Source: an uncultured Bacteroidota bacterium
Lineage (GTDB): Bacteria; Bacteroidota; Bacteroidia; Flavobacteriales; Flavobacteriaceae
Reading direction: 5' to 3'
DNA: 64,000 nt
Assembly (NCBI GenBank): GCA_902614065.1
Contig: CACMJT010000002.1
Coordinates: forward strand, 121,368-185,367
Shown: positions 1 to 8,791 of the stretch, one piece after another
How the letters are laid out: each line of letters opens with the position of its first letter
How positions within the stretch are numbered: the stretch's first letter is position 1
Notes under the pieces: generated by a model
What the model was told of the DNA's origin: nothing
What the model saw: the letters and a program-made list of their open reading frames with translations, nothing else
Database searches by the model: none
Translations under genes and position numbers: made by a program

Positions 1-1
1 G

Positions 2-709
2 ACTGATGAATCCTGCAAATCGTCTGATGATGGTAGATTGAGTATTTCAATTTTAGAAGATGATATTCCTGGAATCAAGTTTTCAGTTCATGTGAAAAGT
101 GGTCCTGTTAGTTTCTTACACAACCCTGAATCCATTTTGGGTAACAAATGGTCATTAGGTAATCTTGAGTCAGGTAGTTATGAAGTATGCCTAACCTCAA
201 CCTCACTCCCCAATTATGAACAATGCTTTAATGTTTTAATCAACGAGCCAGATGATATTTCAGTTTTCACTGAAAAAAGAGAAGATACTCAGGAGTTAAA
301 TATTAATCTAAATGGAAGTGCCAACTATAACATTATTCATAATAACAAATACTATACAACCTCTGACTCTGAATTTATACTTACTCTTGATAAGGGGCTA
401 AACTTTATTAAGGTTGTTGGCGACAAAGAATGCCAAGGCACATATGAAGAAACCATTTTTAATTCTGAGGAAATTCTCTTGAGTCCTAATCCGACTGTTA
501 ATTCATCTACGCTTTGGGTTGGTGGTAATGATGCAGAGGTAAATATTAGTATGTTTGATAGTGCTGGTAGGTTATTGTGGGTAAGGTCAAATGGTATGAA
601 CGGTTCAAGAAACATAGATATACAAGTCTCTAATTTAAGACCTGGTTTGTATTATATAAAAGTTGATTCAGAAACAGTTAAAAAGACTGCAAAACTTATT
701 AAAAAATAA
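2..709 (+). CDS. T9SS-exported protein, C-terminal part (partial, 5' end outside window)
   Basis: The reading frame is open from the left edge. The first internal start (TTG at 38) is not the real one, because the codons before it (encoding TDESCKSS) align with the same segment of the downstream paralogue (KNETCRSS). About 235 residues are visible. The last ~80 form a type A Por/T9SS sorting domain: SPNP, a GGND turn, MFDSAGRLLW, then NLRPGLYYIKV and a basic end. In this family the domain directs outer-membrane translocation and is cleaved or anchored at the surface. The part before it is a beta-rich module shared with the next gene, 17 bp downstream. The function of the missing N-terminus cannot be told; a propeller protein like its neighbour is a guess. 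Confidence 0.85.
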   Translation, partial: TDESCKSSDDGRLSISILEDDIPGIKFSVHVKSGPVSFLHNPESILGNKWSLGNLESGSYEVCLTSTSLPNYEQCFNVLINEPDDISVFTEKREDTQELNINLNGSANYNIIHNNKYYTTSDSEFILTLDKGLNFIKVVGDKECQGTYEETIFNSEEILLSPNPTVNSSTLWVGGNDAEVNISMFDSAGRLLWVRSNGMNGSRNIDIQVSNLRPGLYYIKVDSETVKKTAKLIKK

Positions 710-726
710 AATATATTTATTGATCC

Positions 727-3700
727 ATGTTTGAAAAAAAAATAAAGCATATTGCCCTCTTAATTGTCCTAATAGCTTTTATTTATGAGCCTAATTACAA
801 TAATGAAATTGAGAATTTAAGAGAACTACATCAAATTAATTTAAAAAATAGCCCTTTTAAACATACTAAAAAGCTCTCCAAATCAGAAAGAAAAGAACTT
901 AAACTACCACCAAATCCATACAATGACAGGATATGGGAATTAACAATGGATCCAGTTCTTGGAAGACCGAGAACAGAAAACTTGTTTAAAATACAGGAAG
1001 ATTTAGAAGGCTTAGAAAAAATTAGAGTTGCAGGTGTGCCAGGAGAAAATCCAGACATGGCTTGGGTTCCTAGGGGTCCCACTAACATTGCGGGAAGAAC
1101 CAACGGAATTATGTTCGATCCCAACGACTCATCCAATAAGAAGGTTTTTGCTGGAGGTGTAAGTGGTGGGATTTTTGTTAATGAAAATATTGAAGATGAA
1201 AATTCTGAGTGGAACATGGTTCAGGGAGTACCAAGAAATTTACCCATATCAGTATTGACATACGATCCAAATAATACAACGACTTTTTATGCTGGTACAG
1301 GTGAGCATTACACTGGAGGAGATGCCTTAGGAAATGGTCTTTGGAGATCTACTGATGCTGGTGCTACTTGGGAAAATATTTTTGGTGGTAGATCAGACTC
1401 CGAGGAGGTTTTTAAGAGTGAAGTTAATGAACTAGTTATTACAACACAAACAGATGAAAATCCAATAAGCTTCCTTCAGGCTAGTTTTGGACCAAATCTT
1501 CCAGGTCCGCCACTAAGTTATCTTGAAAATGAGATAATTGTTGCCAATCCAATTGATGGATGCTCTACATTATCAAATTCAAATGATATTCAAGGAAAAA
1601 TAGTACTGATAGAAGATGGCTCAATTAATTCAAGCAATTGTGATTATTTCAAAAAAATCACTGAAGGACAAAACGCTGGAGCCAAAGCTGTAATCGTATA
1701 TAACAAAGATACTGGAGAATCAGGATGGACTGACGATCTAATTACCATGGGTCCAGGAAGTGGTGATATATCTTCAATCACAATACCATCAATCTATATA
1801 AAATCTGCTGATGGAAATAAAATAAAAAATTACATCTCAAACAGTAAAACAGATGTTAGAATTATCAAAAAGACCAATATTGGTGTTTCAGGTCTAGATG
1901 TTGTGCCAGGGCTTTTCTTTATAAATGATGTTATTGTTAGAGACAATGAAGGTACATCGGAGGTCTACGTTGCTGCTGCTTCAAGATTATGGACAAGAAT
2001 TCTTGGAACAAGGGGTACTGATCAAAGCACCGTTCTAGGATCAGCACATGATGGCATTTACAAGACTACTGATGGAATCAACTGGACTAAAATAGAACTT
2101 TATCATCCGATAGATGCTGATAATGACATTCACAATAAAACTGTCGTGCCAATGGACATGGAACTTGATAAAGACAATAGACTTTGGGTGTCATCGACGA
2201 TGAGCTCAGAATACAAACTGGTTGGTGATTGGATAAATAATCCACCCAAAGGCGGGGGAAAAATTTATCGATTAAATGAAGAAGGTTCCGCTGCAACTTT
2301 TATTAATGAAATCAGAGGACATGATAATGATCCTGCAAGAAGAACAGAAATTACCTTCACAGCTGATAATAAACTAATTGCCTTAGCAATAGCTCCAAAA
2401 AGTACAGGAGATGGATTCATTAGGGTAGTCCCAAACATATACAGAGGAACTATTGCTGATTGGATAGCAGGAAATTTTCAAGCTCTTGATCCACCAGTAG
2501 ACCCTGATTCAAGTGTGCCAGATTATGATTTTGGTCGAGGCCAATCATATTACAGTATATCTCTCGGTGCCCATCCAACAGACCCAGCCATCGCATTCAT
2601 TGGAGGAATTAATTTATTTCAATCAACCAATCAAGGAAATGACTGGGGAGTTTTAACAAATAGAAGCGGTAGAGACGCCCAATATTTACACGCTGATCAA
2701 CACTCAGTTATTTTTAATGATAAAAACCCTAACCTTGTTCTTTTCGGAAACGATGGTGGAATTGGATACTTTAGTGGAGGTTCAATTTTACCTAGAAATA
2801 ACAAATTTCATACTGCTCAGTATTATACTGTTGCTGTCGCACCAGTAGGAATGTTTGATAATTATACAACCAATGTCTACGGTGATGATCCGTTAGTTGG
2901 TTCATGGGACCCCACAGCTGATAATGGTGATGGAGGATATGTTTACACACTGGTTACTACAATCAGTGGTCACAAAGATGTTTTCGCTGGTGGTATGCAA
3001 GATAACGGAACGTCCATTCAGGCAGATAACGATAATGGATTTAGTATAGGAAATGACTTTGGTAGTGGTGATGGTGCGGGGACAATGTTTTCTCAAAAAA
3101 ATGACAATAAATACATAGTTTATGCTCACACATACAACAACTCCAACTACGTTTTGAACATGAACAACCCCGGAACAAATAATCGAAGTCTTTGGTGGAG
3201 AATATCCTCAAATGATGATGATGAAGGAGATTTTATAAATAAACAAGCACTTGACTCAAACTTTGGAATCATATATTCTAATGCTGGTAATGGTAATGTC
3301 AGAGCTTACCATAATTGGGATGATTTTACTGGTAGCAGAGGAACAGTTAAAGACACGTATGTAATTAATGGTTTGGGCACAAGTACTTCTGCATTAACTG
3401 TTTCACCTTTTAATACACAATCATCCATACTTTATGTTGGTAGTGATGCTGGTCAACTTTACAAAGTAAGTAATGCAAATAACCCAAATAATCAACAAAA
3501 AGTACAAATTACTGGGGATGGTTTTGTTGGTAGTATTTCTGATATCGAATTTGGTAAAGATGAAAACCACATATTTGTGACATTCTACAATTACGGGGTA
3601 GAAAGTATATGGTATAGTGATGATGGAGGAGAAAATTGGTCAGCCAAAGAAGGCGACTTGCCAGATCTTCCAGTTTATAATATCATTCAGAGTCCGCTTG

Positions 3701-5070
3701 ATGAAGACGAGGTTATTGTCGGAACTGAACTTGGAGTTTGGTTTACAAATAATTTTAGTTCAAGTAATCCTACATGGAAGCAAGCATATGCGGGGATGAA
3801 AGATGTAAGGGTCACTGATATGGACTTAAGAAAAGGTGATAACAAAGTCTTTGCTTCAACTTATGGACTTGGAATTTACTCAGGAGTTTTTCAAAATAGC
3901 GAGCCTACTTTCACAATAAATTCCAATACAACATATTTAGAAATTCTTAAGGGAACATCAAAAAGTTTTGATGTAAACTATAATGTTTACAATGATTTTA
4001 ATGAGGAAGTTGAATTTTCTATTGAGGGTCTTCCTGCAAATTCAACAGTAAATTATACACCTAGTCAAAAATATATTATTGACTCGGATGGAACTCTTAG
4101 TGTAGAAATTGGTATTAGTAATGATGCAAATCTTGGTACCTATGATTTGAAATTTAAGGCTACATCAGAAAGTAAATCGAGAGAATTTGATATCAGCCTA
4201 AAAGTGACATCAAATGATAATGATGAGGATGGTATTAATAATGATATTGATAACTGTCCTGAAACTCCTAATACAGATCAATCTGATATTGATAATGATG
4301 GAATTGGAGATGTTTGTGATTCTAATCCGATACCACAAAATGTATTTTCATTAAATACAAAAAATGAGACATGTAGAAGTTCTAACAATGGTGAGATAAA
4401 TCTATCGATTAATTCAGATGTTATTCCAAATGATATGAAATTCACGATTTCAATTAGTGGTGGGCCAAGTGGTTTTAATTTTGCTCCAGAGCTAATCCAA
4501 TCGAATGAATGGTCAAAAAATAACATTGAGGCCGGTGACTATAGAATATGTTTTACTACGAGCTCAATACCCAACTTTGAACAATGTTTTAATGTTGTGA
4601 TTACTGAACCACAAGATATCACAGTCCTATCAGCTATTGCGAACGATTCTAACACAATGAATCTTGATTTTAGCGGAAGTAGCAGTTATACCATAACCCA
4701 TAATAATAGAGTATACAATACATCAAATTCCAACTTTAAGCTTGACTTAGTTAAAGGACTAAACTTTATCAAAGTTGTAGGGGACAAAGAATGTCAGGGC
4801 ACCTATGAAGAAACTGTATTTAATTCTGAGGATATTTTGTTGAGTCCAAACCCAGCAATTAATACTACCAATCTTTGGATTGGTGGAAACGATGAAGAGG
4901 TATCTGTAAGTATGTTTGATAATGCAGGAAGATTAATATGGGTAAAGGAAAATAATATAACTAATTCCAGATCAATCGATCTTCAAGTATCAAACCTACG
5001 ACCAGGTCTCTACTACATAAAAGTAGACTCAAAAACTGTAAGACAAACTGCAAAACTTGTAAAAAAATAA
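727..5070 (+). CDS. Large T9SS-exported beta-propeller protein with PA domain and thrombospondin type 3 repeat
   Basis: A 1447-residue secreted protein. It starts with a basic, hydrophobic export signal (residues 1-20). Residues ~110-240 and ~390-1060 carry repeated motifs of sialidase/VPS10-type propellers (WRSTDAGATWENI, YKTTDGINWTKI, WYSDDGGENWS). Residues ~243-371 look like an inserted protease-associated (PA) domain (KIVLIEDG, GAKAVIVYN, IPSIYI). Residues ~1070-1160 are an Ig-like domain, and ~1161-1198 are Asp-rich calcium-binding thrombospondin type 3 repeats (DNDEDGINN, DNDGIGDVCD). The last ~80 residues are a T9SS type A sorting domain. It is probably a surface adhesin or glycan/peptide-binding protein. 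I see no protease or hydrolase active site, so enzymatic function is open. It shares its last ~236 residues with the preceding gene. Confidence 0.88.
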   Translation: MFEKKIKHIALLIVLIAFIYEPNYNNEIENLRELHQINLKNSPFKHTKKLSKSERKELKLPPNPYNDRIWELTMDPVLGRPRTENLFKIQEDLEGLEKIRVAGVPGENPDMAWVPRGPTNIAGRTNGIMFDPNDSSNKKVFAGGVSGGIFVNENIEDENSEWNMVQGVPRNLPISVLTYDPNNTTTFYAGTGEHYTGGDALGNGLWRSTDAGATWENIFGGRSDSEEVFKSEVNELVITTQTDENPISFLQASFGPNLPGPPLSYLENEIIVANPIDGCSTLSNSNDIQGKIVLIEDGSINSSNCDYFKKITEGQNAGAKAVIVYNKDTGESGWTDDLITMGPGSGDISSITIPSIYIKSADGNKIKNYISNSKTDVRIIKKTNIGVSGLDVVPGLFFINDVIVRDNEGTSEVYVAAASRLWTRILGTRGTDQSTVLGSAHDGIYKTTDGINWTKIELYHPIDADNDIHNKTVVPMDMELDKDNRLWVSSTMSSEYKLVGDWINNPPKGGGKIYRLNEEGSAATFINEIRGHDNDPARRTEITFTADNKLIALAIAPKSTGDGFIRVVPNIYRGTIADWIAGNFQALDPPVDPDSSVPDYDFGRGQSYYSISLGAHPTDPAIAFIGGINLFQSTNQGNDWGVLTNRSGRDAQYLHADQHSVIFNDKNPNLVLFGNDGGIGYFSGGSILPRNNKFHTAQYYTVAVAPVGMFDNYTTNVYGDDPLVGSWDPTADNGDGGYVYTLVTTISGHKDVFAGGMQDNGTSIQADNDNGFSIGNDFGSGDGAGTMFSQKNDNKYIVYAHTYNNSNYVLNMNNPGTNNRSLWWRISSNDDDEGDFINKQALDSNFGIIYSNAGNGNVRAYHNWDDFTGSRGTVKDTYVINGLGTSTSALTVSPFNTQSSILYVGSDAGQLYKVSNANNPNNQQKVQITGDGFVGSISDIEFGKDENHIFVTFYNYGVESIWYSDDGGENWSAKEGDLPDLPVYNIIQSPLDEDEVIVGTELGVWFTNNFSSSNPTWKQAYAGMKDVRVTDMDLRKGDNKVFASTYGLGIYSGVFQNSEPTFTINSNTTYLEILKGTSKSFDVNYNVYNDFNEEVEFSIEGLPANSTVNYTPSQKYIIDSDGTLSVEIGISNDANLGTYDLKFKATSESKSREFDISLKVTSNDNDEDGINNDIDNCPETPNTDQSDIDNDGIGDVCDSNPIPQNVFSLNTKNETCRSSNNGEINLSINSDVIPNDMKFTISISGGPSGFNFAPELIQSNEWSKNNIEAGDYRICFTTSSIPNFEQCFNVVITEPQDITVLSAIANDSNTMNLDFSGSSSYTITHNNRVYNTSNSNFKLDLVKGLNFIKVVGDKECQGTYEETVFNSEDILLSPNPAINTTNLWIGGNDEEVSVSMFDNAGRLIWVKENNITNSRSIDLQVSNLRPGLYYIKVDSKTVRQTAKLVKK
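4360..5067 (+). repeat. Diverged duplicate of the C-terminal cassette at 2-709
   Basis: The encoded ~236 residues align without large gaps to the C-terminal end of the preceding gene. Both copies share ECQGTYEET, SPNP, the GGND turn, MFD.AGRL.WV and NLRPGLYYIKVDS. At DNA level the copies differ mainly at third codon positions, which indicates an old tandem duplication under protein-level constraint, not a recent copy. Confidence 0.8.
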
Positions 5071-5071
5071 T

Positions 5072-5770
5072 ATGAAAAAACCATACCTTACCTTTTTAAT
5101 TTTTATTTCGTTAATCGTAATCTCATGCGGAGGAAAAGACGATGGTGGAGGTGGTAATGTAGATCCACCAGATCCTATCAATCCTCCCACTTCAACAACT
5201 CTTGTTTCACCAGCTAATAACACTGAATGTCTTGATGGTGAGAATGTTGAGTTTAGATGGAATTCATCTCAGTATACAGATACTTACACCATTAATGTAA
5301 AAAACCTATTAACACAGTCCGTAATATCTCAAAGTACAACCTCAACAACGATTACTATACAACTAGAAAGAGGACAACCATATTCTTGGTATATAGTATC
5401 ATCGTCTAACTCGTCAAGTGATACGGCAGAAAGTGAGAAATGGAAATTTTATCTTAAAGGAGATCAAACCTCAAACTACGCTCCCTTCCCAGCTGATCTT
5501 ATAAAGCCAACAGCAGAAGCAACAGTAGCGCCTGGAAGTATTGAGTTTGAATGGTCAGGAAGTGATGTAGACACAGGTGATACGTTAACTTATGATCTTT
5601 ATCTTAGCACATCCAATCCACCAACAACAAGAATTCAATCAAATATCACGTCTACAAAAGTTACTCAAAATATTTCTGACTTAGGAGTTTACTATTGGAA
5701 GATAATAACAAAAGATAATTCTGGAAGTAACTCTGATTCGGGTGTTTCTAAATTTACTGTAGCAAACTAG
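5072..5770 (+). CDS. Surface-type lipoprotein with two fibronectin/Ig-like domains
   Basis: 232 residues. A type II signal peptide ends in VISC (Cys19). It is followed by GGKDDGGGG, a Lys-Asp-Asp stretch like the lipoprotein export signal that sends Bacteroidota lipoproteins to the cell surface. A Pro-rich linker leads into two beta-sandwich repeats (residues ~42-130 and ~140-232), each with a FEW/FRW-S core and a late Y-W-I/K strand, as in fibronectin type III or SusE/F-like modules. The start codon is 1 bp after the stop of the T9SS protein, so the two are probably co-transcribed and may act together at the surface. No enzymatic motif is visible. Confidence 0.75.
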   Translation: MKKPYLTFLIFISLIVISCGGKDDGGGGNVDPPDPINPPTSTTLVSPANNTECLDGENVEFRWNSSQYTDTYTINVKNLLTQSVISQSTTSTTITIQLERGQPYSWYIVSSSNSSSDTAESEKWKFYLKGDQTSNYAPFPADLIKPTAEATVAPGSIEFEWSGSDVDTGDTLTYDLYLSTSNPPTTRIQSNITSTKVTQNISDLGVYYWKIITKDNSGSNSDSGVSKFTVAN

Positions 5771-5772
5771 GA

Positions 5773-5802
5773 TTGTAAAGTAAATTTAATCACCTACTTT
5801 TG
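5773..5802 (+). promoter_or_regulatory. Bacteroidota-type promoter for the 2TM-DHFR gene
   Basis: TTG (5773-5775), a 19-bp spacer, then a perfect TAnnTTTG box, TACTTTTG (5795-5802). The ATG at 5810 is only 7 bp past the box, so the transcript would start within a few bases of the start codon. Confidence 0.6.
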
Positions 5803-5809
5803 TGATTCT

Positions 5810-6697
5810 ATGTTTGGCAATAATAATTCCAGTATTGATAATGAAACAATAGAATTATTGGAGAATGCGCAAAGTAGAATAAGACAGAAAAAAAATGTAT
5901 ATAGGCATTTTATATTTTATCTTTTTGTTTCTGGATTTTTTTTATTTGTAGATTTAGTTTTAGCAGTTGGTAAAACTTTATCAATTTTTAATTACTCGTG
6001 GTCCATATGGGTCTTATTAATATGGACATTTATATTACTTTATCATTTATTTGATGTTTTTATTTCAAAAAAGATTATAAATAAGAAATGGGTTTCGAAT
6101 CAAAAAAGTCATTTAATTGAAATACAAAAAGAAAAAATTAAGTCTTTAAGAAAAGATATTGAGATTGAATCAAAAATTTATGCTGAATCAAATTCAAACA
6201 ACTCAAACCAAATGGTAACTATTATTGTCGCCGCATCCGAGAATGATGTTATAGGAGATAATAACAAATTGATATGGCATCTCAGTAAAGATTTAATTAG
6301 GTTTAAAAATTTAACAAAAGGTCATCATGTGATAATGGGGAGAAAAACCTTTGAATCCATGCCTAAAGCTTTACCAAATCGAACCAATGTTGTTATCACA
6401 AGAAATAAAAATTATACAGCTGAAAACATAGTGGTTGTTGATTCAATTGAAAATGCACTGAAGGTTTGTAAAGATGATCCACAACCTTTTATTATTGGGG
6501 GTGGTGAAATATACAAATTAGGACTTGAATATTCTAAAAGAATAGAGCTTACCAGGGTACATCACAATTTTGAGGGTGATACCATTTTTCCAGAGATAGA
6601 CAAAGAAATATGGAAAGAGGTGAAAAAAATAAAAATGTTTGATATTGAAAATCATGATTATAATTTTAGTTTTATAACATATGATAAATTTAGTTAA
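5810..6697 (+). CDS. folA: 2TM-domain / dihydrofolate reductase fusion
   Basis: 295 residues. The N-terminal ~85 have two membrane segments (about 33-52 and 62-80), as in the 2TM family, followed by a short charged coiled region. Dihydrofolate reductase then begins at Met135 (MVTIIVAASEND) and runs to the end, 161 residues, the normal length of a stand-alone enzyme. The substrate-binding Trp and acidic residue are present in LIWHLSKDL, along with GRKTFESMP, VVITRN and the IIGGGEIY nucleotide motif. It reduces dihydrofolate to tetrahydrofolate with NADPH; here it would be tethered to the inner membrane. There is no stop or frameshift between the parts, although internal initiation at Met135 could also yield a soluble form. 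fabD follows with no gap. Confidence 0.9.
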   Translation: MFGNNNSSIDNETIELLENAQSRIRQKKNVYRHFIFYLFVSGFFLFVDLVLAVGKTLSIFNYSWSIWVLLIWTFILLYHLFDVFISKKIINKKWVSNQKSHLIEIQKEKIKSLRKDIEIESKIYAESNSNNSNQMVTIIVAASENDVIGDNNKLIWHLSKDLIRFKNLTKGHHVIMGRKTFESMPKALPNRTNVVITRNKNYTAENIVVVDSIENALKVCKDDPQPFIIGGGEIYKLGLEYSKRIELTRVHHNFEGDTIFPEIDKEIWKEVKKIKMFDIENHDYNFSFITYDKFS

Positions 6698-7576
6698 ATG
6701 AATGTATTTGTTTTTCCAGGGCAAGGATCACAATTTCCGGGTATGGGTAAAGAACTTTACTCAAATTCAAAATCTGCTAAGAAATTATTTGATAAGGCTG
6801 ATGAAATTCTTGGTTTTTCATTGTCAAAAATTATGTTTGAAGGAACAGATGAAGATTTGAAGAGAACCAAGGTAACACAACCTGCAATATTTGTTCATTC
6901 TATAGCAAAACTTAGGGAGTTTGATCCTAAAATTAAACCAGATTTTGTTGCTGGTCATTCTCTTGGTGAATTTTCGGCATTAGTGGCTAATGGGACAATT
7001 AATTTTGATGATGGCTTGAAACTGGTGTCTGCACGTGCTAATGCAATGCAGAAAGCTTGTGAGAATAATCATGGTACTATGGCTGCAATTTTGGGTTTGG
7101 ATGATAAATCAATTATCAATGAATGTGAAAAATTCAATAAATATGTTGTGGCTGCAAACTTAAACTGCCCAGGACAAGTAGTTATTTCTGGTGAATTTGA
7201 AGCAATCAAGGAAATTTGTATCCTCTTTAACAACATGGGGGCTAAAAGAAGCATTCAGCTAAATGTAGGTGGTGCTTTTCATTCAGAGTTAATGGGTGAT
7301 GCTAAAAAAGAACTCAAGGAGTTTATTAATACAATTGAATTTCATGAACCTATATGTCCCATTTTTCAAAATGTGACTGGAAATGGTGTTAGTGATAAAA
7401 ATGAAATCAAAAAAAACTTAATAGATCAAATGGTCTCACCAGTAAAATGGTCTGACTCAGTGGTCAATATGATTAATCTTGGAGCTAAAAACTTTACTGA
7501 AATAGGCCCTGGTAAAGTCTTATGTGGTTTGATAAGAAAGATAAACAGGGAAGTACATGTTGAATCGGCTCAATAA
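6698..7576 (+). CDS. fabD: Malonyl-CoA:ACP transacylase
   Basis: 292 residues, typical for the family. It transfers malonyl from CoA to acyl carrier protein, loading the elongation unit for fatty-acid synthesis in the cytoplasm. The N-terminal FPGQGSQFPGMG motif, the nucleophile Ser88 in GHSLGE, Arg113 in SARANAMQ and the catalytic His195 in GGAFHSELM are all present. The ATG directly follows the previous stop, and the next gene starts with no gap, so it is inside an operon with the DHFR fusion and waaA. Confidence 0.96.
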   Translation: MNVFVFPGQGSQFPGMGKELYSNSKSAKKLFDKADEILGFSLSKIMFEGTDEDLKRTKVTQPAIFVHSIAKLREFDPKIKPDFVAGHSLGEFSALVANGTINFDDGLKLVSARANAMQKACENNHGTMAAILGLDDKSIINECEKFNKYVVAANLNCPGQVVISGEFEAIKEICILFNNMGAKRSIQLNVGGAFHSELMGDAKKELKEFINTIEFHEPICPIFQNVTGNGVSDKNEIKKNLIDQMVSPVKWSDSVVNMINLGAKNFTEIGPGKVLCGLIRKINREVHVESAQ

Positions 7577-8791
7577 ATGAATATTCTCTACAATATATTA
7601 ATTGAATTTATTGATAAAATTCTCTTACCAATATTATCCATTTTTTCGAAACAAATCAGTCGTTTTTTAAAAGTTAGAGAGAATATATTTCAAGAAATAG
7701 ATAAAGATATAGATAGAAAGAAAAAATATATTTGGATGCATGCAGCATCACTGGGTGAATATGAGTTGGCAATACCACTAATAAAAGAAATCAAAAAAAC
7801 TTTTGATAATGAAATAATATTAACATTCTTTTCTGAATCTGGTTTTGAATTGAAGGATACAAGACATGAGATAAGTAAAACATACTTGCTGCCAATAGAT
7901 TCAAATGATAACGCAAAAAAATTGGTTAAGGTTTTTAATCCAAAATTTGCGGTATTTATAAAATCAGAAATTTGGCCTAATTATATAAACGAACTCAAAA
8001 AAAGAAATATAAAATTTTACATAGTAAATTATGTATATGATAAATATAATTCAAGATTGTTTAAAGAGATTTTAAAAAAATATACTAAAGTTTTTACTCA
8101 AGATAAAAATAGTGAGAGAGAGCTGAAAAAAATGGGTGTTGATGATGCATTGTATATAGGAAATTTAAAATTTAACAGAGCAAGGATCCAAAAAAAAGAA
8201 AAGTATGATAATAAAAGGCTGATTAATTATTTAGGAGATGACAAATGCATAGTATTTGGCAGTACTTGGGAAAAAGATGAAGAGATTATATTTGACTATA
8301 TAAATGAAGAAATTAATAAAAATGTGAAATACATAATAGCACCACATAAAGTTTCAGATAAAAATATAAGTAGAATAAAATCGAAATTAAATAACAAAGC
8401 TAATTTATTAAGCGATAATAAATATAATGCACAGAATAATATACTTTTAGTAGATTCAATTGGTGTACTAAAATATTTATATGCATTTTCAAATATATCA
8501 TATGTTGGAGGTGGTTTTAAAAAAAAAGGGTTACACAATATACTGGAACCGTGTGTCTATGGAAATCCTGTAATTTTTGGAAAACATTTCAAATTTTCAA
8601 ATGAAGCTAAAGGATTATTAAAAATAAAAGGTGGGTTTAGTATACAAAATTCAAAACAGCTAAAGAATACTATAAATGGGCTTTTACTCAATGCTAACAA
8701 ATTAAAAGAAATTGAAATAATTAACAGTAAATTTATTGATGACAACCTAGCATCAATAAACAGTATAATCAAATCAATGCAAAATGAATAA
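7577..8791 (+). CDS. waaA: 3-deoxy-D-manno-octulosonic acid (Kdo) transferase
   Basis: 404 residues, GT30 family. It moves Kdo from CMP-Kdo onto lipid A precursor at the inner face of the inner membrane. An N-terminal hydrophobic anchor (about 1-25) is followed by the family motif HAASLGEYELA, with the catalytic base Glu, then SEIWPN, GNLKF, GSTWEKDE and the C-terminal YVGGGF..KGLHNILEP block that binds the nucleotide. It starts directly after fabD and overlaps the next gene by 8 bp. Confidence 0.94.
   Translation: MNILYNILIEFIDKILLPILSIFSKQISRFLKVRENIFQEIDKDIDRKKKYIWMHAASLGEYELAIPLIKEIKKTFDNEIILTFFSESGFELKDTRHEISKTYLLPIDSNDNAKKLVKVFNPKFAVFIKSEIWPNYINELKKRNIKFYIVNYVYDKYNSRLFKEILKKYTKVFTQDKNSERELKKMGVDDALYIGNLKFNRARIQKKEKYDNKRLINYLGDDKCIVFGSTWEKDEEIIFDYINEEINKNVKYIIAPHKVSDKNISRIKSKLNNKANLLSDNKYNAQNNILLVDSIGVLKYLYAFSNISYVGGGFKKKGLHNILEPCVYGNPVIFGKHFKFSNEAKGLLKIKGGFSIQNSKQLKNTINGLLLNANKLKEIEIINSKFIDDNLASINSIIKSMQNE

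Noticed and set aside
38..709. TTG at 38 as the true start of the first protein
   Set aside because: The upstream codons align with the paralogue at 4360, so the frame continues past the left edge.
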